Part shown: positions 1-5,367 of the stretch, piece after piece | How the letters are laid out: each line of letters begins with the position of its first letter | Position numbering within the stretch: the first letter of the stretch is position 1 | DNA from: Deltaproteobacteria bacterium | GTDB taxonomy: Bacteria; Desulfobacterota; Dissulfuribacteria; Dissulfuribacterales; QOAL01 | Length of the DNA stretch: 5,367 nucleotides | Direction: 5' to 3' | Assembly: GCA_026988585.1 (NCBI GenBank) | Contig: JALSKY010000003.1 | Span: 1-5,367, forward strand | The notes under the pieces: generated by a model | What the model was told of the DNA's origin: nothing | The model's input: only the letters and a program-made list of their open reading frames with translations | Databases searched by the model: none | Position numbers and translations under genes: made by a program

Positions 1-1730
1 AAAAGGCCCATCAGTGCCCAGGCCGTTTGTGACGGAACACTTGCCTGGTTTCTGCCCCTCAAGGATTGATCCACATAAGAGGCACAGCTCTCACCCCATC
101 CACCGTCATCACGCTGATGCTGCACGAGCCATTTAGCACCTCGCTGTATCCATGCTTCACCCATGGAAAGGCCAAGGGATGCAGCAGCAGTGAGAACAGC
201 ACTGGTTCCATATATATAGTTGACGCCCCATCTGCCAAACCAGGAACCATCTGCCTCCTGTTCCTGCTTCAAGAAGGATATAGCCCTGTCAATGGTGGAA
301 TCTCCAGGACGTGATCCCATTAGTGCCAATCCCTCCAGGCAATGAGCTGTTACATCTGCTGTAGGTGGATCTATTATCTCACCGAAATCACTGAATGGTA
401 TCATGGCAACGTGTTTATTGCAGTTGTTCCTGTCAAAGGCACCCCAACCACCGTTTTGTGACTGCATCGCCTTTACCCACAGGAGTGCATTTTCCCCCTC
501 CTGCATTGCCCTTTCTGCCAGGGGTAACTGATCATCAGCAAAAGCATCTTTCAATTTGCCCAGCAGCATCAGCGCCACAGCAGTATCATCCAGGTCCGGA
601 TACCATCTGTTAGCCCGCTCAAAGGCCCAGGCACAGGGTTTTACACCCTTGAGATATATACTCCAGTCGCCAGGCTCATGGATCGCCTTTGAAAGAAACC
701 ATTGAAGCCCGTTTTGAAAAGATGGTGAATTTACCGGGTTGACGCCGCAATCCAATAAAGCTATCAGTGTCAACATGGTGTCCCATACAATGGATTCTGT
801 TATATTTATATAGATCCTGTCTTGCTTTCTGCGGCTCCAATGGTTTTGAAATGCCTCAATACCTTTTTTTATGGCAGGATGATCCAGGGCATATCCCATC
901 TCTTTCAACGCAAGAATGGAGTAAATGGTTGGCGGCTGAATTCCTCCCCAGCTTCCATCCCAGTCCTGATGTTCCTCTATCCATCTGACACAGGCCTCTA
1001 TACCCTTCCTGCGCAAGGGATTGGATGGTAATCTCTGTTGATAGCGGTGAAACAACCGATCAATCTTGTAGAAGATTTTCTCTATAGGGGAGTTACTTCC
1101 TGAGCAGGGAAGGGCGAAATCAAAGTTCTCTCTTCCTTCTATAAAGAGCTCATCAAGCCGGGAGCCGGAAGGAATGGGGCGAACCACTCTTGAAGCACAG
1201 AGCAGAGAGAGGGGAATAATGGTGGATCTGGCCCACGAGGCAAACCTATAGATGCTGAAGGGTGCCCAATATGGCAAAAGTATTATCTCCGGGGGCATAT
1301 TAGGGGTGTGTTCCCATGGCCATACACCGATCATGGCCAGCCAGTACCGTGTAAACACCCTTATCTGTTTCATCCCGCCATTGGCATGGATCCATTGTCG
1401 GGCACGCTTCAGTGGTTGGGAGTCTGGCGACAGACCGGCGACTCTTAAGGCCGCATAACATTCAACAGTTGTATTTATATCCCCTTTTGGTGCATTGTAG
1501 TAGATCTCCCATGAGCCATCATCCCTTTGCTCATGCAGAATGGCCTTTACTACCCCATCTCTCATGTCTCTGTTGTCTATACCGAGAATGTGGTTGAACA
1601 GAATCCATTCTGCCTCCATGCAGCAGTTGGAATCGGTTTGACCAAGCCAGTATCCGTCAGAGTGCTGGTTCGAGATGCACCACTGAATGGCAGATTCAAT
1701 GGCCTGTTCTAAAGATAGAATCGATGGCAT
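1..1730 (-). CDS. shc: Squalene-hopene cyclase family triterpene cyclase (C-terminus beyond left edge)
   Basis: Class II triterpene cyclase. The family protonates squalene and folds it into hopene/hopanol, precursors of hopanoid membrane lipids, as a monotopic membrane-associated enzyme. I translated the minus strand by hand: 576 codons are open from ATG 1730 to the window edge with no frameshift. Visible marks: QW repeats (Q68-W74 region, DGSW, M422-QSQNGGW429, DGGW 542-545), VWDT at 315-318, the catalytic DXDD acid motif as D379-L-D-D382 followed by TA, DFGE..DPPT..DVTAH, WFGRWGVNYIYG at 497-508 and PSQTAW 566-571. These follow the order and approximate numbering of the Alicyclobacillus enzyme (631 residues), so roughly 60 residues are missing. 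The start is firm: the in-frame stop at 1767-1769 leaves only this ATG. No Shine-Dalgarno is visible. Oddities: Ile where SPVWDT usually has Pro, and CAWAFE where GGWAFE is usual. The family call is near certain; the exact product is open. Confidence 0.95.
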   Translation of the reverse strand, partial: MPSILSLEQAIESAIQWCISNQHSDGYWLGQTDSNCCMEAEWILFNHILGIDNRDMRDGVVKAILHEQRDDGSWEIYYNAPKGDINTTVECYAALRVAGLSPDSQPLKRARQWIHANGGMKQIRVFTRYWLAMIGVWPWEHTPNMPPEIILLPYWAPFSIYRFASWARSTIIPLSLLCASRVVRPIPSGSRLDELFIEGRENFDFALPCSGSNSPIEKIFYKIDRLFHRYQQRLPSNPLRRKGIEACVRWIEEHQDWDGSWGGIQPPTIYSILALKEMGYALDHPAIKKGIEAFQNHWSRRKQDRIYINITESIVWDTMLTLIALLDCGVNPVNSPSFQNGLQWFLSKAIHEPGDWSIYLKGVKPCAWAFERANRWYPDLDDTAVALMLLGKLKDAFADDQLPLAERAMQEGENALLWVKAMQSQNGGWGAFDRNNCNKHVAMIPFSDFGEIIDPPTADVTAHCLEGLALMGSRPGDSTIDRAISFLKQEQEADGSWFGRWGVNYIYGTSAVLTAAASLGLSMGEAWIQRGAKWLVQHQRDDGGWGESCASYVDQSLRGRNQASVPSQTAWALMGL

Positions 1731-1900
1731 CGTGAAATAGTAATTCGGCGTATATTTCTTGAAAAACTAACAGATAGTATGACACTAACATGGACAACTC
1801 CTGATAATCAATCCGAAATCGTTGAATCAGCCCCCAATCCTGCGCTTGCCTTATCTGTTGTGATGAACTTTTTTCACGTTTCGACTTTTAGACGTCCTTG

Positions 1901-1929
1901 TTGAAGAACCGGAGGTATTGTCTTATTAT
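1901..1929 (+). promoter_or_regulatory. Predicted sigma70-type promoter for tRNA-Thr (and possibly the radical SAM gene)
   Basis: A -35 element TTGAAG (1901-1906) and a -10 element TATTAT (1924-1929) are separated by exactly 17 bases. They match the consensus at 4/6 and 5/6 positions. Transcription would start near 1936, giving a leader of about 70 nt before the mature tRNA 5' end, for RNase P to remove. It is the best promoter I found in the intergenic region. Prediction only. Confidence 0.55.
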
Positions 1930-1977
1930 TATCGCTTAATGAGGATGGAATTTCGTGTTGGATAGTTATTGCGCTAA

Positions 1978-1998
1978 GCTTGGCCCTGTAAGGCCAGC
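1978..1998 (+). other. Small hairpin in the tRNA leader
   Basis: TGGCC (1981-1985) pairs perfectly with GGCCA (1992-1996) across a 6-base loop. With one bulged T (1980) the stem gains two more pairs (GC 1978-1979 with GC 1997-1998). Its 3' arm lies in the extra copy of the tRNA 5' end, so in the precursor it could keep that copy from pairing with the tRNA's 3' acceptor strand. There is no T-run after it, so it is not a terminator. The role is inference. Confidence 0.4.
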
Positions 1999-2020
1999 AT
2001 AGCTCAGCCAGCATAGCTCA
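1993..2020 (+). repeat. 14-bp perfect tandem duplication of the tRNA-Thr 5' end
   Basis: GCCAGCATAGCTCA occurs twice head to tail with no mismatch or spacer, at 1993-2006 and 2007-2020. The unit covers the whole 7-base 5' acceptor strand plus the start of the D arm. Only the second copy can form a standard cloverleaf, because using the first would insert 14 bases into the D-arm region. The arrangement fits a replication-slippage duplication. There is no element or att-like spacing between the copies. Confidence 0.95.
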
Positions 2021-2082
2021 GATGGTAGAGCAGCTGATTCGTAATCAGCAGGTCGCCGGTTCAAATCCGGCTGCTGGCTCCA
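2007..2082 (+). tRNA. tRNA-Thr (anticodon CGT)
   Basis: A complete 76-base cloverleaf. The acceptor GCCAGCA (2007-2013) pairs perfectly with TGCTGGC (2072-2078). The D arm is GCTC/GAGC. The anticodon stem GCTGA/TCAGC (2033-2037, 2045-2049) encloses loop TTCGTAA with anticodon CGT at 2040-2042, which reads ACG threonine codons. The 5-base variable loop is AGGTC. The T stem GCCGG/CCGGC (2055-2059, 2067-2071) encloses TTCAAAT. Discriminator T2079 and an encoded CCA (2080-2082) finish the gene. A six-T run follows at 2084-2089, but no separate terminator hairpin precedes it. The 5' end is ambiguous to a naive scan because of the upstream 14-bp duplicate; acceptor plus D-arm geometry fixes it at 2007. 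Confidence 0.97.
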
Positions 2083-2104
2083 CTTTTTTGGGGATCTGCT
2101 CCTA

Positions 2105-3364
2105 ATGGCAGGTTCCCATATTTCTTTCAAACTTCTGTCCTGTTTTTCCTTCATGAAATCGAAAAATGATCCACCAATAAGAGAGTTCAGCAACAGCTAT
2201 AACCCTATCAGCGTGATCAATTTTCATGGTGCGTTATATCGTGTTGAAATCAACGGATACCAGTTACTTTTTGATCTCCAGGGCAGGATAAGGTGGATTG
2301 TTCCCTTGAGGAGCAACCTGTGGCCAGGACCTGAATCTGCCATACGTCGCACCCTATGCAACAACTGGCTACTCTACGACAGCAGCGAATATTACGGTAT
2401 CTTCGAACTGGTTGGGAGATATTACATCCCTGTTCCACTGTATGGCAACATCTCTCCTTTTTTGCCGGAAAATCAGCAAAATGAGCAGATAAGAGAGATG
2501 TCATATCTATTAGATCTGGTAGATCAGGCAGCAGATCGTTACGGCTTCATGGGAATAGATCAACTGAAACGGGATGCAACATCCCTTTTAAAAATAATAA
2601 AAGGTACGGTTCCAGTTCTCCCGCCGGATACGATCCATGTAGATTATGATCTCCTGCCGCTGTTGGTTACCAGAGGATGTCTGTACAACTGTTCCTTTTG
2701 TACTGTAAAGACCGGCACCGATATCGAATATGTTGACGATCATGATCTGAATGTCCAGATAGACGGAATTAGGAATTATGCTGGCAAAGATATTGCAAAT
2801 TTCAATTCTGTCTTTCTTGGACAGAACGATGCCCTGGCTGCCGGAACTGTTCGGATCTTAGAGGCCGCCTCAAAGGCCTTTAGTAGTTTTCGGCCAGAGG
2901 CCTCACTAATTAGGGGATCAAATCTTTTCATGTTTGGCAGCGTCACATCGTTTCTTGCTGAGGGAACAGCAAAACTAAAGGAGCTGGATAGTCTGCCATT
3001 TGAGAGGATTTTCATTAACTTAGGACTTGAGTCCTTTCATCAGAAAACCCTCGAAAGGATAGGTAAACCAGTAAGTTCTCAAGATGTTGAAAAGGCCTTT
3101 TATACCGGATTAGAACTGTGCAGCAGAACAGACAGCCTGCATATATCTTTCAATTTTCTGTTAGGGCAACATCTTCCAGGCGAACATCTGGAACTCCTGT
3201 TCAAAAGGCTGTCTCACATAGAGGGAGATAATGGCAACTGTTCTGTTTATATATCACCACTGCAGGAAGAAAGTTGGAGAATTGGCCAGTTACGCAGAAC
3301 GGTTTATACCCTTAAAGCAGCATCACGTCTGCCCTTATATCTATATTTAATAGTGCCTCTGTAG
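2105..3364 (+). CDS. Radical SAM protein of unknown function
   Basis: A 419-residue predicted cytoplasmic enzyme. The radical SAM core is shown by C192-x3-C196-x2-C199 in the context TRGC-LYNC-SFC, which binds a 4Fe-4S cluster and S-adenosylmethionine. Later core motifs are a strand reading FLGQNDAL (237-244), INLGLES with E309, and a HLPGE motif around 356-360 resembling the GxPGE of Elp3/HemN/MiaB-like cores. Residues about 30-185 form a separate N-terminal part rich in aromatic and beta-type segments that I do not recognise. No cobalamin-binding or TRAM domain is visible and no extra Cys cluster was noticed, so no specific reaction can be given. The start is uncertain: ATG 2105 has only a weak GGGG (2090-2093) 11 bases upstream, and ATG 2153 has no visible Shine-Dalgarno. 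The gene begins 22 bases after the tRNA with no clear terminator between, so read-through from the tRNA promoter is plausible. It does not resemble the hopanoid radical SAM proteins HpnH, HpnP or HpnR closely enough to call. Confidence 0.9.
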   Translation: MAGSHISFKLLSCFSFMKSKNDPPIREFSNSYNPISVINFHGALYRVEINGYQLLFDLQGRIRWIVPLRSNLWPGPESAIRRTLCNNWLLYDSSEYYGIFELVGRYYIPVPLYGNISPFLPENQQNEQIREMSYLLDLVDQAADRYGFMGIDQLKRDATSLLKIIKGTVPVLPPDTIHVDYDLLPLLVTRGCLYNCSFCTVKTGTDIEYVDDHDLNVQIDGIRNYAGKDIANFNSVFLGQNDALAAGTVRILEAASKAFSSFRPEASLIRGSNLFMFGSVTSFLAEGTAKLKELDSLPFERIFINLGLESFHQKTLERIGKPVSSQDVEKAFYTGLELCSRTDSLHISFNFLLGQHLPGEHLELLFKRLSHIEGDNGNCSVYISPLQEESWRIGQLRRTVYTLKAASRLPLYLYLIVPL

Positions 3365-3397
3365 GAAAATGCCTGCAGTTGCAAGTTGTAATGTGAC

Positions 3398-3426
3398 TTG
3401 ATGACAATGTTAAATACATCAATACT
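3398..3426 (+). promoter_or_regulatory. Weak candidate promoter upstream of the lipoprotein gene
   Basis: TTGATG (3398-3403) and AATACT (3421-3426) are 17 bases apart, each matching the sigma70 consensus at 4/6. A second option with similar scores is TTGTAA (3386-3391) with TTAAAT (3410-3415), 18 bases apart. The region is AT-rich, so chance matches are likely. A promoter somewhere in 3365-3550 is expected because the lipoprotein lies about 200 bases after the preceding stop. Confidence 0.22.
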
Positions 3427-3553
3427 TGACTTATGACTCAGATATATTAGCTTTATCGCAATCCTAATAACTGTTATCGTAAAATTCGTATAGAGATGTT
3501 GTAATATTGCTGAGCAAAGGCTTAAAACAAGGAAGAAAGAGTCAACAACAAAA

Positions 3554-3559
3554 AGGAGG
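3554..3559 (+). promoter_or_regulatory. Strong ribosome binding site of the lipoprotein gene
   Basis: AGGAGG, a perfect anti-16S match, sits 8 bases before ATG 3568 in a purine-rich stretch. It fixes the start and suggests high translation. The other genes with visible starts in this window have weak or no Shine-Dalgarno. Confidence 0.9.
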
Positions 3560-3567
3560 AAGGAACT

Positions 3568-3981
3568 ATGAAAACTAAAGGAATCATTGCTCTCTTGATG
3601 GGACTGCTGCTTGTAGCAGCAGTTGGATGTGGTGGAAACGAGCAGCAGAGTGACAAGGCTGTGGAAAAGGCAAAGGAATCTGCTACAACTGCTGTTGAGG
3701 CCACCAAGGATGCTGCTGAAGCCACTAAGGATGCTGTTAAAGACGCGGTTGAGGCTGTAAAACCCGCTGCTGATCAGGGCGAGCAGGCAAAGGATGAGGC
3801 TGAAAAAGCCTCTGAGGCTGCCCCAGCAACTGTAGAGGATGTTGCCAAGGATGTTGCTAAAACAGCAGAGGATACCGCAAAGGAGACAGCTGACCAGGCC
3901 AAGGAAGATGCTGCTAAATCTGCAACAGACGCAGCTCATCAGGCAATAGATGATGCCGCAAAGGCAGTCTCCGGTCATTAA
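3568..3981 (+). CDS. Ala/Lys/Glu-rich predicted lipoprotein with LEA-like helical repeats
   Basis: A 137-residue small protein. MKTK plus a hydrophobic stretch (about 5-19) ends in A18-V-G-C21, a lipobox-like site with Cys21 as likely lipidated residue. Ala at -3 and Val at -2 are not the consensus Leu-Ala/Ser, so lipidation is likely but not certain. From about residue 25 to the end the protein is Ala, Lys, Glu, Asp and Thr only with few exceptions, has no aromatic residue or further Cys, and should be one long amphipathic helix or be disordered. Heptads EATKDAA, EATKDAV, KDAVEAV start at 44, and later AK-x-x-A-x-D/E spacing resembles 11-mer LEA group 3 or apolipoprotein-like repeats. The site of action is probably the periplasmic face of a membrane. 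Expression signals are strong: perfect Shine-Dalgarno and its own terminator. It ends in SGH, not the C-terminal Lys of Braun-type Lpp. No specific function can be assigned. Confidence 0.88.
   Translation: MKTKGIIALLMGLLLVAAVGCGGNEQQSDKAVEKAKESATTAVEATKDAAEATKDAVKDAVEAVKPAADQGEQAKDEAEKASEAAPATVEDVAKDVAKTAEDTAKETADQAKEDAAKSATDAAHQAIDDAAKAVSGH
3697..3738 (+). repeat. 21-bp imperfect tandem repeat inside the lipoprotein gene
   Basis: Units 3697-3717 and 3718-3738 encode EATKDAA and EATKDAV and differ at only a few bases. A more diverged third heptad (KDAVEAV) follows in frame. The unit length of 21 bases keeps the heptad register, which suggests the helical region grew by in-frame duplication. 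Confidence 0.75.
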
Positions 3982-4007
3982 AAACTGAAGAACTGGTTGA
4001 ATTAAAG

Positions 4008-4049
4008 GCCCCTGTTCCATTGTTGACATTTTCTGGCAGGGGCTTTTTT
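4008..4049 (+). terminator. Rho-independent terminator of the lipoprotein gene
   Basis: GCCCCTG (4008-4014) pairs perfectly with CAGGGGC (4037-4043) across a 22-base loop, followed by six T residues (4044-4049). It begins 26 bases after the lipoprotein stop. On the opposite strand the same stem is followed only by CTTTAATT, so it may act weakly for the convergent transpeptidase gene as well. The loop is longer than usual. Confidence 0.85.
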
Positions 4050-4062
4050 ATCGTCTGTTTTT

Positions 4063-5367
4063 CTAATTCAGACCGGCGCTGTCAGTTCCTGCAATCCGTT
4101 CTTTTTGATGGGTGATGAGCAACTCGTCCCGAATGGCCTTGAGTGTGGTAGAATCTGTAGTCAGAACGGTATCAAGTCCAGCGATGATTCGGCCATCTCT
4201 CTTGTAGATATCTTTCAGAAACACTAACCGGTTACCATCTTCAATCTCAGCTGTCCAGTAAAGTACAAGGACAGGAATAGTCCTCTTCAGCCGGACGACC
4301 CTGTTTTTCTGCTCGGTGTTGATCAGCTTTTCAATTGATTCATGATCCATATAATTCAGTGAAGACAGGAGGATTTTGGCCAAATCCATTGGTTTCTCAA
4401 GCCTGATGCAGCCATGACTCAATGCCCGCCTCTCCCTTTCAAAGTATCTTTTACTTGGCGTGTCGTGTATGAATACATGATGGGGATTTGGAAAGAGAAA
4501 TTTAACCCTTCCCAGGGAATTGTGAGGACCGGGAATCTGTCTGATCATATATGGCAATGGCTTCTCCTGGAGGTAAAGTTCCCAGTCTATGGTTAAGGGA
4601 TCAACTGGCCTGCCTTGAAAATCTACTACTTCCATAGCGTTTTTTTTCAGGTAATCAGGATCTGCAATTATGGATGGGATAACCTCCTTCTTCAAAATAG
4701 CAGGGGGCACGTTCCAGTATGGATTGAAGACTATATATTTCAGATCTGCCTTGAATACAGGGGTCTGCCACTTTCTGGTACCCACCTGAACCCTATGATA
4801 GAGTTTCAGTTTCTCCTTTTTAAAATAGCGTAGGTTGAATCCTGCAATGTTGACCAGAATGAACTCATCTGGCAGGTCATGTAGGACCCATCTCGCCCTC
4901 TCCATATTGACTCGAAGGTTATCGATCAGGTCTTGAGGAGATCGTCCAAGTGCCCACCATGTGTTTGGACCGATTATGCCGTCCTGCTTGAGACCATACC
5001 TATCTTGAAATCTCTTGATATAGGATACAAGGGGTTCCTGGTACCGGACAGGAGGTTTGAATGAGATGTTTTTTGAGTGATCTGCTACCTCGGTCATGGG
5101 AGACGCTGGCGAACTGTTGTTGCTAACATGCTGAAAAAGCCTGAGAAACTCCTCATGATTTATAATACCTTCACCATAAAGCCTTTCAGCAATCTGCGAT
5201 ATCAATGGAGACTTCCTGCCAGGATAAAGGGTCTTTTTAGAAAATAGCGGTGCCCATCCACCATTTGCCTTGATCTCGAGCAGGTTCGTAAGCTCATGTC
5301 GAGCCCGTGAGTAATAGCTGCTCTGGGGTTGCAGCAGTTCAAGTTCACGGCGTATTAGGCCTGATCT
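4063..5367 (-). CDS. L,D-transpeptidase, YcbB/LdtD type (N-terminus beyond right edge)
   Basis: Periplasmic enzyme that forms 3-3 (meso-DAP to meso-DAP) peptidoglycan cross-links in the YcbB/LdtD family. There are 434 visible residues, numbered from the right edge. Residues about 29-58 read like the family's helix plus GGWAPL and PGRKSP segment. About 109-144 is a peptidoglycan-binding domain (IKRFQDRYGL, DGIIGPNTWWAL). The YkuD catalytic domain follows, with HDTPSKRYF (His 301) and SHGCIRLE, where Cys 320 (codon 4408-4410) is the nucleophile and His 318 its neighbour. The tail includes YWTAEIEDGNRLVFLKDIY, matching the YcbB end. A TTG at 5205 could be taken as a start, but the frame stays open and family-like to the edge, so it is internal. 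E. coli YcbB has about 615 residues, so over 100 residues and the export signal should lie outside. The gene converges on the lipoprotein, with stop codons about 80 bases apart. Confidence 0.94.
   Translation of the reverse strand, partial: RSGLIRRELELLQPQSSYYSRARHELTNLLEIKANGGWAPLFSKKTLYPGRKSPLISQIAERLYGEGIINHEEFLRLFQHVSNNSSPASPMTEVADHSKNISFKPPVRYQEPLVSYIKRFQDRYGLKQDGIIGPNTWWALGRSPQDLIDNLRVNMERARWVLHDLPDEFILVNIAGFNLRYFKKEKLKLYHRVQVGTRKWQTPVFKADLKYIVFNPYWNVPPAILKKEVIPSIIADPDYLKKNAMEVVDFQGRPVDPLTIDWELYLQEKPLPYMIRQIPGPHNSLGRVKFLFPNPHHVFIHDTPSKRYFERERRALSHGCIRLEKPMDLAKILLSSLNYMDHESIEKLINTEQKNRVVRLKRTIPVLVLYWTAEIEDGNRLVFLKDIYKRDGRIIAGLDTVLTTDSTTLKAIRDELLITHQKERIAGTDSAGLN

Larger units (their letters stand above)
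1731..2006. other. Divergent intergenic region between cyclase and tRNA-Thr
   Basis: About 276 bases separate the leftward cyclase gene from the rightward tRNA. I see no coding region: in-frame stops occur soon upstream of the cyclase ATG, and short frames here lack family motifs. The right half holds a good rightward promoter (1901-1929), a small hairpin (about 1978-1998) and the extra copy of the tRNA 5' end (1993-2006). I could not find a convincing leftward promoter for the cyclase. Confidence 0.7.

Noticed and set aside
59..1712. Several short open frames on both strands within the left third
   Set aside because: They lie inside the minus-strand cyclase gene in other frames and show no motif; the cyclase frame explains the whole stretch.
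1860..1880. GTGA...TCAC pair resembling a CRP/FNR-type operator
   Set aside because: The half-sites are separated by 10 bases instead of the 6 (CRP) or 4 (FNR) expected, and only 4 bases pair.
1993..2082. tRNA-associated integration (att) site
   Set aside because: The repeat is at the 5' end, only 14 bases, directly adjacent with nothing between. No integrase or second distant copy of the tRNA end is seen.
1966..2193. Minus-strand frame of 75 codons across the tRNA
   Set aside because: It is the antisense of the tRNA. The segment QQPDLNRRPADYESAALPSE is the familiar spurious tRNA-antisense translation seen in many genomes.
3304..4029. Long minus-strand open frame (241 codons) opposite the lipoprotein gene
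   Set aside because: It is the antisense of an Ala/Lys/Glu-rich gene, which naturally lacks stops. Its Leu/Ser/Cys-rich translation has no family motif, and the plus-strand gene has a strong ribosome binding site and terminator.
3568..4063. Idea that the lipoprotein is a Braun-type Lpp attached to peptidoglycan by the neighbouring transpeptidase
   Set aside because: The lipoprotein ends in Gly-His, not Lys, and the transpeptidase is the YcbB type, which makes 3-3 cross-links. Proximity alone in a convergent pair is not support.

Overview
The window looks like chromosome of a Gram-negative, hopanoid-making bacterium. Three things point to that: a squalene-hopene cyclase gene, a YcbB-type L,D-transpeptidase, and a tRNA gene with its CCA encoded. 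The style of the tRNA, the orphan radical SAM protein and the base composition (mid-40s % G+C by eye) suggest a Desulfobacterota (former Deltaproteobacteria) member. That assignment is inference; no marker in the window settles it. No phage, IS element, CRISPR array or defence system is visible.

Layout. From the left edge to 1730, on the minus strand, lies a squalene-hopene cyclase family gene, open and unbroken for 576 codons, with its C-terminus beyond the left edge. A divergent intergenic region (1731-2006) carries a good sigma70-like promoter reading right (1901-1929). It leads to a tRNA-Thr(CGT) gene (2007-2082) whose first 14 bases are tandemly duplicated just upstream. Twenty-two bases after the tRNA starts a 419-codon radical SAM protein of unknown function (2105-3364), perhaps co-transcribed with the tRNA. 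An AT-rich spacer then precedes a 137-residue Ala/Lys/Glu-rich predicted lipoprotein with LEA-like amphipathic repeats (3568-3981) and a strong Shine-Dalgarno. Its Rho-independent terminator (about 4008-4049) lies between it and the convergent L,D-transpeptidase (stop at 4063). The transpeptidase frame stays open to the right edge, so the gene begins outside the window.

Together: three of the four proteins have likely envelope roles. The cyclase makes hopanoid-type membrane lipids, the lipoprotein is predicted to be membrane-anchored, and the transpeptidase cross-links peptidoglycan. They are on different strands and do not form one operon, so a shared process is only a guess. The radical SAM enzyme is the least understood gene. 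The most unusual DNA-level feature is the duplicated tRNA 5' end. The cyclase is also worth attention because several normally conserved residues around its active-site motifs are changed while the catalytic DXDD is kept.
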